From Chryseobacterium gleum (GTDB lineage Bacteria > Bacteroidota > Bacteroidia > Flavobacteriales_D > Crocinitomicaceae): DNA of 37,360 bases. The first letter of the stretch is position 1. Each line of letters starts with the position of its first letter. This document shows positions 29,413 through 37,360 of the stretch, in pieces. Location of the stretch: NCBI GenBank assembly GCA_945897755.1, contig CAMDGH010000019.1:1-37360 (forward strand), in the 5' to 3' direction. The notes beneath the pieces were generated by a model. It was not told the DNA's origin, searched no databases, and saw only the letters and a program-made list of their open reading frames with translations. The translations under genes and the position numbers were made by a program.

Positions 29413-32400
29413 ATGAAATTAAAATTTACATTTTCAATAATTATTTTTTTGTTTAGTTTTAGTACCATTTCATTTGCACAAAAAGAATCTTTTAAGTGTG
29501 GGCATCCTGAAATGCAACAAAAACTTTGGGGCTTACATCCTGAAATGAAGCTGGAATACGAAAAAATATTTCTAGAATCAAAATCGAATTACACCTACTC
29601 TAAAAAGAGAAATAAATTTATTATTCCTATTGTTTTCCACATAATTCATCAAAATGGTGATGAAAATATTTCTGATCAACAAATTAAAGACCAAGTTAGA
29701 ATCCTAAATTTAGACTTTTTAAAGCTTAATCCAGATACTGCAAATATCGATCCGGCTTATAACGATATAATTGCAAATTGTAATTTTGAATTCAGATTAG
29801 CTACAATTGATAACCTAGGAAAAAAAACTAATGGAATAGATCGAATTTACTCTCATTTAACAAATAATGGAAGTGATGCTTCAAAATTAAATCAATGGGA
29901 TCGTTCTAAATATTTAAATGTTTGGGTGGTAAAAACAATTGGTAAAGAAGGCGTTGCCGGTTATGCTTATTTTCCAGCTGGTGTAAATGGATATAATTAT
30001 GCATTTGACGGAATTATTATAAAACACGAATACATTGGAAGCATTGGAACCTCCTCTCCTTATTCCTCTCGAGCACTGACTCATGAAATAGGGCATTACC
30101 TCGGATTACACCATACCTGGGGAGATGGTAATAACCCTGGGGTTGCGTGTGGAGATGATTTTGTAGATGATACTCCAACTACAAAAGGATATACGGTTTC
30201 TGGAACTCCATTTACTGCAAAAGTAAACAATCCTCAAACTTGTTCAAGAGATACTATTACTTACACCATGTTACTAGATAGTGTAAAATTAAATTCAGGA
30301 AATACCGACAAAACACCTATTTCAACAACCAGTGTAAATTTCAAATTAAATTCACTCAAAGCAGAAAATCTGACTCCCAATTCATTGATGTCAAAAATAT
30401 TTGCATTTGGAAATTGGCCAATTGGAGGAATAAATGGTGATACAACATCTCAAAACAACAATGGGGTAATTGACACAACTAAATACTATGAAATAGGATT
30501 TTCTCCTAAACAAATGAATATGCTTAACCTAGAAAGCATGTCTTTTTTATTAAGTAGAAATAATTCAGGGATTAAAAATATTTCAATCAGAAATAACAAA
30601 GACAAGTATTCATCGAGTATCCCATTTACGTTTACTTCTGTTCCAACTGCAATTATAAACACTGGTTTCTCATATGACACCGTAAAATGTATAAATTCAT
30701 CAAATCCTAAACCAATTAAAGCTACTGAATTTACAAATGGTGGCTACTTCAAGTCCTCAACAGTTAAATTCATTGACACTCTTTCTGGTGAAGTAGATAT
30801 TACTAAAATCAGTAATGGAACTTATAGTATTTCCTATATTATACCTGCAACAAGTTTGAGTGCCAAAACTACAAAAACAGTAAAACTAATAGTTGACTTC
30901 CAAGCATCAGCTTCATTAACTTATGCTAAAAGCATTGCTTGTAACTCAGGTTACAATCATCCAACGGTTAACATTCAAGGAGGAAGCTTTTTTGGTTCAA
31001 GTGATCTATCATTGGATGTAAATTCAGGTACAATAAATTTAAACAACTCTAAACCTGGCACTTACAATATCACTTACACTGCTAAAGGCGGAAATTGCGA
31101 TAATACATCTTCGGTATTTGAATTGAGAATAACGGAAAAGAATAATTCAAACATTGCCCACAAAGACGATACAATTTGTAAGGGAAATAGTACATATATC
31201 CCTAAACCTAAAAACACTGAAAATTTTGCAAAAGGAGGTAAATATATCGCCGCAAAAACAGGTGTCATCATAAATAGTGCTACAGGAGAAATTAATTTAA
31301 CTGCATCCAGTGTTGGAAAACACGATATTTATTACACAATTGACGCTACAGATTGCAGCACCAAGAAAATAGATACATTTTCCATTCTAATTAAAGCCGC
31401 AATAGCTAGAACATTTTCATATCCTAAAACTATCAATTGTATTCAAACTGGACCAAACGCAAATTTAAATGACACATTGAAGCCAATTACCTCATTTAAA
31501 TTAAAAGATAGCTACACATTTTCTGCTCCATCAGGTTTAGTTTTTACTGATATTACTAAAGGATACATCGATTTAAAAAACAGCATAGATAGTGTTTACA
31601 CACTAACTTTAATTGTTAAGGATTCAAACAGATGTGAAGTAAATCTGAAAACAGATGTGCAAATCATTTCTGAATCACAAAAGCCAATCACAAAATTCTC
31701 ATATGCAGCTGACTTATGCGGAAATAAAACAGGTGTTCTTCCAGTTCTTGAGTCTAAATTTGTAAAATCAGGTACTTTTTCAGCATCTAACAAGATGATT
31801 ATTAATCAAATTACGGGGGAGCTCGACTTAAAAAAATATAATTTTGACACTGTGTATGGAGAGAAAAAATTTGCTGTATACTACACAGTTAATACAGAAT
31901 GTAATACAATTAAAACATCGAAAGATACTGCCTACCTTACCATTACTTCTCCAACATCAATATCATTATCGAATTCTATATTCGCTAATAAAGACTCAAT
32001 ATCATTAAAAGTAATTGGCTATGGCACCTCAAAAAACCTACTGTTTGGAACATTTACATCAAATCCTTCACTGACAATTGATAACAAGGGAAACATTAAG
32101 CTTTATAAAGCTAATCCTGGAACATACACCGTAAATTACATATTGCCCGAAGCTAAAAAATGTACAAATACGAACATACCTATTACATTGACCGTAATTC
32201 AACCAAGTGTAATAAATTTAAAAAACGATATTCGTTTTGTTTCTGACGAAGCAAATACGATCAACGTAAATCTTACTTTAGATTCAAAAAAATATTCAGA
32301 CCTTAGAAAAAATGATTCACTTATCTTTAGAATATATGGTTGGAACTCCGAAGATTTCAATGGATTTCTTGGATTAGACTCATTGAAAATAAAAATAAAA

Positions 32401-33795
32401 AGTTCTTCAATCGACAACATTGAGAATTACATGGAATACGCATATCAATCTAAAATGTTTACAAAGGGACAGCAAAACAGAATGACAAACAGTCTCCTAA
32501 GTAGCATAAGTAATAGAAACAATCTATGGAAAGATGAGAATCTGATTGAAACTGGAACAAAAGATGAAGACACATCTACGAAAGCTCCTAAAGTTGCTTT
32601 TACTAGCGTAATTAATAAAGGTGATTTTTCAAATATGTCTAAAATGATTTGTATTGGTCAATCAATCAAATTTATTGATCAATCATGGGAGCCAACAAAT
32701 TCATCAGTTGAAAGAACATGGATATTTGAAGATGGAGTTCCTTCTTCATCAAATGAGAATAATCCTATTGTAACATATTCGACCGCTGGTAAGAAAAAAG
32801 CTACACTTATTATAAAAAACAGTAAGGGTACTGATTCATTAACAATAAACGACGTAGTCACTGTGTATGATAATTCGGGTTCAACTGTCGGACCAATTGA
32901 ATTTGATTTCGAAGGTGCGACTCCTGAAAATTGGGTTATTCAAAATGAATTGTCTAATTACGCGAAATTTTCAATTGTAAATAATACAAGTTATAACAAG
33001 GGGTCAAATTGCTATAAATTGAACAATTACAAAAGTTTAATCGATGTAAAACCATACGAGGAAGACTACTTCTATTATGAAAGATTAAACGGAGCAAAAG
33101 ATGCTTTAACTACAAATCAGATGGATTTATCTACATCATCAAATGTTACATTAAGTTTTGACTATTCTTTTGCTTCAGACGCATTTGATGAATTACGAAT
33201 GACTGATAAATTAAATGTTTACTCTTCCAAAAATTGCGGTGAAGATTGGACATTATTAAAAACAATCGGAAGTTCTAAAAACATTTCTGCAGAAAAGTAT
33301 GCCCCTGTTAAAGGCACTGACTATACGCTTATAACAGCAGGAAATTTTAATGGTATAGACTTTAAACCTTCTGTTTTAAATCAATGGAAAAGTATCTCTA
33401 TCCCATTAACTATCGGTAAAACAGATACTAAAACGAGATTTAAATTAGAGTTTACTGCATCATCAACTTCAAATAACTTATACATTGATAATTTAAATAT
33501 CAATGGTGTTCTTGGAATTAATGAAAGTCCATTGACAGCAATGGATATATCGATTTACCCTAACCCAAGTAATGGAAATCAAAAAATAACAGTTAGCTAC
33601 ACCGCAAACAATGAGCCTGTGACTATATCTCTTCTCGACTTAGATGGGAAATTAATTTCGAGCAACACAAATAGTACAACAAATGGAATAGTTCAGCATT
33701 CAATTGATTTGAATCAATCGTTAACAAATGGATGTTATTTCGTGACGATATCGCAAGGTAAGTTCTCAACGACAAGAAAATTAATTATACTATAA
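29413..33795 (+). CDS. Secreted M43 (pappalysin-like) zinc metalloprotease with inserted domains, PKD-like domain and T9SS type A sorting signal
   Basis: Signal peptide; HEIGHYLGLHHTWGDG (residues 224-); late Met-turn-like IENYMEYAYQSKMFTKGQQNRM; PKD-like IKFIDQSWEPTNSSVERTWIFEDG; C-terminal ISIYPNPSNG...CYFVTISQGKFSTTRKLIIL. Confidence 0.9.
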   Translation: MKLKFTFSIIIFLFSFSTISFAQKESFKCGHPEMQQKLWGLHPEMKLEYEKIFLESKSNYTYSKKRNKFIIPIVFHIIHQNGDENISDQQIKDQVRILNLDFLKLNPDTANIDPAYNDIIANCNFEFRLATIDNLGKKTNGIDRIYSHLTNNGSDASKLNQWDRSKYLNVWVVKTIGKEGVAGYAYFPAGVNGYNYAFDGIIIKHEYIGSIGTSSPYSSRALTHEIGHYLGLHHTWGDGNNPGVACGDDFVDDTPTTKGYTVSGTPFTAKVNNPQTCSRDTITYTMLLDSVKLNSGNTDKTPISTTSVNFKLNSLKAENLTPNSLMSKIFAFGNWPIGGINGDTTSQNNNGVIDTTKYYEIGFSPKQMNMLNLESMSFLLSRNNSGIKNISIRNNKDKYSSSIPFTFTSVPTAIINTGFSYDTVKCINSSNPKPIKATEFTNGGYFKSSTVKFIDTLSGEVDITKISNGTYSISYIIPATSLSAKTTKTVKLIVDFQASASLTYAKSIACNSGYNHPTVNIQGGSFFGSSDLSLDVNSGTINLNNSKPGTYNITYTAKGGNCDNTSSVFELRITEKNNSNIAHKDDTICKGNSTYIPKPKNTENFAKGGKYIAAKTGVIINSATGEINLTASSVGKHDIYYTIDATDCSTKKIDTFSILIKAAIARTFSYPKTINCIQTGPNANLNDTLKPITSFKLKDSYTFSAPSGLVFTDITKGYIDLKNSIDSVYTLTLIVKDSNRCEVNLKTDVQIISESQKPITKFSYAADLCGNKTGVLPVLESKFVKSGTFSASNKMIINQITGELDLKKYNFDTVYGEKKFAVYYTVNTECNTIKTSKDTAYLTITSPTSISLSNSIFANKDSISLKVIGYGTSKNLLFGTFTSNPSLTIDNKGNIKLYKANPGTYTVNYILPEAKKCTNTNIPITLTVIQPSVINLKNDIRFVSDEANTINVNLTLDSKKYSDLRKNDSLIFRIYGWNSEDFNGFLGLDSLKIKIKSSSIDNIENYMEYAYQSKMFTKGQQNRMTNSLLSSISNRNNLWKDENLIETGTKDEDTSTKAPKVAFTSVINKGDFSNMSKMICIGQSIKFIDQSWEPTNSSVERTWIFEDGVPSSSNENNPIVTYSTAGKKKATLIIKNSKGTDSLTINDVVTVYDNSGSTVGPIEFDFEGATPENWVIQNELSNYAKFSIVNNTSYNKGSNCYKLNNYKSLIDVKPYEEDYFYYERLNGAKDALTTNQMDLSTSSNVTLSFDYSFASDAFDELRMTDKLNVYSSKNCGEDWTLLKTIGSSKNISAEKYAPVKGTDYTLITAGNFNGIDFKPSVLNQWKSISIPLTIGKTDTKTRFKLEFTASSTSNNLYIDNLNINGVLGINESPLTAMDISIYPNPSNGNQKITVSYTANNEPVTISLLDLDGKLISSNTNSTTNGIVQHSIDLNQSLTNGCYFVTISQGKFSTTRKLIIL
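30667..32206 (+). repeat. Six tandem degenerate Ig-like modules inside the M43 ORF (protein-level repeats, ~85 aa)
   Basis: Recurring core G-x-[IV]-[DNK]-[IL]-x(3-6)-[GS]-x-Y-x-[IVL]-x-Y: GEVDITKISNGTYSISYI, GTINLNNSKPGTYNITYT, GEINLTASSVGKHDIYYT, GYIDLKNSIDSVYTLTLI, GELDLKKYNFDTVYGEKKFAVYYT, GNIKLYKANPGTYTVNYI. Confidence 0.75.
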
Positions 33796-33858
33796 GTGTA
33801 CTAAAACACTTTGAACTATAAAAAGATTGCTTTATTGAGAGTACTTAAAAATCTAATT

Positions 33859-33899
33859 AAAAAGGGTGTGAAAGACAATGGTTTTTTACACCTTTTTTT
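33859..33899 (+). terminator. Rho-independent terminator of the M43 protease gene
   Basis: aaaagggtgtgaaa ... ttttttacaccttttttt imperfect stem with T-tract. Confidence 0.65.
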
Positions 33900-33912
33900 G
33901 TGTCTTAAATCA

Positions 33913-33936
33913 GGTCTAATGGATATTTATTAGACC
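33913..33936. repeat. Short perfect inverted repeat GGTCTAAT-ggatattt-ATTAGACC
   Basis: 8-bp perfect arms, 8-nt spacer, no T-tract. Confidence 0.5.
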
Positions 33937-34116
33937 AACAACTAGATATTAAATTTGATTCTTGATATAAAAAAAACAGTTTACAAGACCATTAAATCTG
34001 CAGGGAATTAATGCTTTAGTCGTTTTTTTTCGTTTATCCAAGATAACTCTTATTAGATAATAAGACCGTAACAAAAGAGCAGTAATATAATCTACCATGA
34101 TTTTAGCATAAAAAAA

Positions 34117-34153
34117 AGCGATTAATTAAAAAGATATTTTTCAACTAATCGCT
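34117..34153 (-). terminator. Candidate minus-strand terminator
   Basis: AGCGATTA ... TAATCGCT arms; minus strand ends in TTTTTTT; lies ~290 bp beyond 34442..35206(-). Confidence 0.45.
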
Positions 34154-34289
34154 TAAGAAAATCCTTGAAAAAAAGTGAAACTTTTAGCACACTAAAATAA
34201 CATGAGTATCTTTTTTTATAAGCTAATTTTAAACGAATAATTACTCAACAGTAGAGGAAAACTCTACATTGGTTAATACTCCGTGTACT

Positions 34290-34439
34290 GATACTGTCAT
34301 AGGTAATAATATTACTTCCAACAAAGGTAAAAATAATAATCGATCTTATTATCTAACCCAATGAGAACTAAAAGGTCCAGAAGAAAGAAACAAATGGGTA
34401 TCTCAAGGTTCATTTACAGAACAAGATAGATATTATTAA
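34290..34439 (+). pseudogene. Relic of a paralog of the 36446..36772 lipoprotein
   Basis: Translation RSYYLTQ*ELKGPEERNKWVSQGSFTEQDRYY* aligns with RAFYWYLMSISEEKRKEWISSTFTEQEKDNF; 16-nt exact block catttacagaacaaga (34411-34426 vs 36660-36675). Confidence 0.6.
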
Positions 34440-34441
34440 TC

Positions 34442-35206
34442 TCAATTGATTTTTCTTATAAAAAATGATGAGAATCTTTTCCAAACCCCTATTTTCTTTT
34501 TCTTGTAATTTTGAGGTCTTTCAGGAGGATCGATGATGCTAATTATTCCATCCATACCGTTGCGACCACTTTCAAATTCTTTTTCTTCAGTTTTTAAAAT
34601 GATGCCTTTATCAATCGTAATAATAATGTCTTTTTTCAATTTACGATTCGCATCATATAATGCCCTTTTAGACCCGTCCTTGCGATCAAGAATATCTACA
34701 TAACTATATCCCCATGGATAATATATACTAGGAATGGCAGGAATAAAAATCTCACCCGTAAACCAATCTGCAAAAACCTTTGATTCTTGATAATAATACC
34801 TCATCCAATTATTGTCAGTTAGTTTTCTACCTAAATTACAAGGATCTGACCAATTAAATTCAAATAAATAACTTACCGCTTTGGATTGACTATTTCGTAT
34901 AAACTCATCTTCCAAATTAGGTAACTCAAAATTTAAATCGGTTAAAAATAATTTACCATCTATAATGTCCCATTCACTGCTGTGTGGTTTATTTAATTTC
35001 TGATAAGGCGATTGTTTTCCTATATAAATCTTATCCAGATTGTATGATATGAAATTAATCAGTGACCTAAGATTATCTGTTCTTAGTATTGTTTTAGACT
35101 TTTTTGGACTAAGATTTATGGGGTCGGAGGATACTAAATAACGTAATCCGTTGAGGTGAATAAAATCCTCATTATCTATTTTTAACCATATGATTTGTCT
35201 TGACAT
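34442..35206 (-). CDS. Orphan hypothetical protein (no signal peptide seen)
   Basis: Intact 254-aa ORF with non-repetitive, protein-like composition; no family recognised. Confidence 0.6.
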   Translation of the reverse strand: MSRQIIWLKIDNEDFIHLNGLRYLVSSDPINLSPKKSKTILRTDNLRSLINFISYNLDKIYIGKQSPYQKLNKPHSSEWDIIDGKLFLTDLNFELPNLEDEFIRNSQSKAVSYLFEFNWSDPCNLGRKLTDNNWMRYYYQESKVFADWFTGEIFIPAIPSIYYPWGYSYVDILDRKDGSKRALYDANRKLKKDIIITIDKGIILKTEEKEFESGRNGMDGIISIIDPPERPQNYKKKKIGVWKRFSSFFIRKIN

Positions 35207-35274
35207 ATATTGAAATTACAATAAATTTTTGGGGTTATTTAATTTTGGGCATTCGTTCATAAACAAAGAGTGAT

Positions 35275-35775
35275 CTAGTTCCGCGGATATAAATAAACTT
35301 TTCCGTGTACAGTGATATGTGAAATATTTTTATTTTTATTGTATATTACTTCTTTAAATTCCCCATTTTTTAAGTTAACTGAGATAAGTACTTTTTCTTT
35401 ATTGGAATTGATTTTAATACGTACCTCATCCCTTTTTCTTCGGATTCGTTTTATATCGTAAAAGTGTTTATCTCCATAATCATTGTAAACTGAAACTGTC
35501 TTCTCCTCAAAGTTGAAGAAGTAGTATAGTTTTTCATCATTATTACCATTATCCTCACGCCAAACAACTCTCATCTTTTTAAAATCTACTTTATAGGGAC
35601 ATGAAAAGGTATCAGAATTTCGGAAAGATATTGCAAACCCCTCTTTTTTGGCTTCAGATATATTAATTTTTTTATCCTTTAATTGCCAATCCATTTTACG
35701 ATAGTTGTTTTGAGTTTGCGAAAATCCTAAAAAAGAAGTGATTAAGATTACAAATAATAATTTGATTGATTTCAT
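35275..35775 (-). CDS. Small secreted hypothetical protein
   Basis: ATG at 35775 gives signal peptide MKSIKLLFVILITSFLGFSQ; ORF-track start at 35823 is upstream. Confidence 0.6.
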   Translation of the reverse strand: MKSIKLLFVILITSFLGFSQTQNNYRKMDWQLKDKKINISEAKKEGFAISFRNSDTFSCPYKVDFKKMRVVWREDNGNNDEKLYYFFNFEEKTVSVYNDYGDKHFYDIKRIRRKRDEVRIKINSNKEKVLISVNLKNGEFKEVIYNKNKNISHITVHGKVYLYPRN

Positions 35776-35779
35776 AGTT

Positions 35780-36278
35780 TTAAAATTTACTAGTCTCATA
35801 TACATCTCCACAAACACTAACATCTGACATATTTATTGCTTCAAAATACTCCGTATATTTAAAAATATGATTATTCAAATCAACAAATATACTAACGGAC
35901 TTATCATATTCTTTAATTTTAAAAACTAATACATTATTTTTAATACTTACCTTTGAGAAATTGTATGTATATACCATATTCCAGTTTTGTACTAAGGTGA
36001 TTTTTTTATTTTCAATGTCAAAAAAGTAAAAAAACTGATAGTTAGTCGTACCTGAATTCATATACATATGCAAACCACACAGAGATTTTTTGATATTAAC
36101 TTTTTCCTTATATACATAAAATAACTTGGTTGACTAAATGACATTTCGAAACCTTCTTTTTTTGCTTCATTAATATCAATTATTTCATCTGCAATCGGCT
36201 ATTCAAAAAGAGACTTTTTTGCGAATAACTTGCTTGTGCTAAACTCAACGAATAAAATAAAATTAGTGCGTATTTCAT
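35780..36278 (-). pseudogene. Frameshifted tandem paralog of 35275..35775
   Basis: ATG at 36278 gives MKYALILFYSLSLAQASYSQKS; then in another frame DEIIDINEAKKEGFEMSF (vs DKKINISEAKKEGFAISF); then in a third frame KVNIKK...NYQFFYFFDIENKKITLV (vs KVDFKK...EKLYYFFNFEEKTVSV). Confidence 0.7.
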
Positions 36279-36445
36279 TTAGTTTAATTTATTAAACAAA
36301 TATAACTTTTTTCTTTTTTATACATTTTTTTCTTTCTGCAAAAAATTAACCTTGACAGCATAATAAAAGTAATATTAAATCAACATATAATTTACAAAAA
36401 AATGTAACTTATTGCTAAATAATTGTTTTAATAAAAAACAACGAA

Positions 36446-36772
36446 ATGAAAGTCTTAATCTTTATAATTTCAGTTCTAGTCTTAATCGGTTGTAATCCAC
36501 CTAAAAGAATAATTAACAATCAAGATATAATATTTGAAAAATTAGAAATTGTTATTGCAGACAGTACCAAAGAACCAGGTTACGATCCTGCTCAAAGAGC
36601 GTTTTATTGGTATCTCATGTCAATATCAGAGGAAAAACGTAAAGAATGGATTAGTTCCACATTTACAGAACAAGAAAAAGATAATTTTTTAAATAAAATA
36701 GATTCATTACATATGGATATTCAACTTCCAGATCCATCAAATTCAACAATACCTGATACTCTAAAAAAATAG
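36446..36772 (+). CDS. Small hypothetical lipoprotein
   Basis: Lipobox MKVLIFIISVLVLIGCNPP; intact 108-aa ORF. Confidence 0.6.
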   Translation: MKVLIFIISVLVLIGCNPPKRIINNQDIIFEKLEIVIADSTKEPGYDPAQRAFYWYLMSISEEKRKEWISSTFTEQEKDNFLNKIDSLHMDIQLPDPSNSTIPDTLKK

Positions 36773-36972
36773 TAATGTGAGAAAATAATCTTCGCAGTGT
36801 TCTGTCTGAAAATGGAGTCTATTGTATGGATACCAAAAACAATACACTCATCAAGATAATAAAATGCAAATATTTTCGTTTGATATATAAGTATAACGAA
36901 TCGAATTATTCGAAGGTTGGGTTAATAGAAATATTAAAACGATTTATGAATATAAACTATATAAAATCAAAC

Positions 36973-37242
36973 ACTATGAAAACTTTAATTTTTATCTTAT
37001 CTTCAACACTATTGGTTAGTTGTTCAGTTCAAAAAGAATTAACGTATGTTAAACAAACTCCTATCACCAATAATTCTCCCAATCATTCATCGTAGAAATC
37101 TAGAGATTTAGAAGAACAACGCGAATTGGCCGATGAAATGGATTCTTGGTCCTGTGAGGAAATTGAGGAATACAAAAGAGATTATGTTTTTTCTGAAATA
37201 AACATATTTTTAAAAAATGGTGATACCTTAAAATATAAGTAG
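36973..37242 (+). pseudogene. Small lipoprotein ORF interrupted by an in-frame TAG
   Basis: Lipobox MKTLIFILSSTLLVSCSVQ from about 36976; TAG at 37093-37095; frame then stays open: KSRDLEEQRELADEMDSWSCEEIEEYKRDYVFSEINIFLKNGDTLKYK followed by TAG TAG TAG. Confidence 0.5.
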
Positions 37243-37360
37243 TAGTAGTATTATACTTTTACACCATGATCTCGTAACTCACCACCAAATTGTGAAGTAA
37301 CGTTTATTACTTTACAAAAGTATTTATTGGGACAATAACCATTACCTCCCTATTCTGAAA

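Noticed and set aside
29914-32861. Several minus-strand ORFs opposite the M43 protease
   Set aside because: Shadow ORFs in a long single-frame gene.
36973-37242. TAG as a recoded sense codon
   Set aside because: A single case surrounded by decaying genes, with other genes in the window ending in TAG (e.g. 281..1834); a nonsense mutation is simpler.
1-37360. CRISPR array, tRNA/rRNA genes, known defence system, intact IS or prophage
   Set aside because: Looked for but no direct-repeat array, tRNA-like T-loop signatures, rRNA segments, transposase or phage structural genes were recognised by eye.

Overview
AT-rich Bacteroidota-type chromosomal window, probably Flavobacteriales-like (inferred from T9SS C-terminal signal, gene content and TAnnTTTG-like promoter; not verified). 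From 1 to about 29.3 kb it is mostly conserved, largely housekeeping genes: rluF, a CoA-type NUDIX hydrolase, trhO, lgt, rimO, xerD, truC-like, an LTA-synthase-like sulfatase, a DSD1-like PLP enzyme, a GNAT-nitrilase fusion, a SNF2/SWIM helicase, dsbD, tilS, pabB, DUF1573, def, ruvX and dapD. Accessory content includes an LRR-protein kinase (7.9-9.2 kb) divergent from a secreted putative alpha/beta hydrolase. The most interesting object is the 1460-aa secreted M43 metalloprotease (29413..33795). Its catalytic domain appears split: the HExxHxxGxxH motif is at residues 224-234, but the Met-turn-like segment (IENYMEYAYQSKMFTKGQQNRM) is at residue ~1003. Between them lies a second, apparently also split, beta-sandwich-like domain that encloses six Ig-like repeats. 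The last 3.5 kb is a small accessory region of orphan genes, paralogous fragments, frameshifted copies and an in-frame-TAG lipoprotein, i.e. active birth/decay of small secreted proteins. I saw no tRNA, rRNA, CRISPR array, intact mobile element or recognisable defence system.
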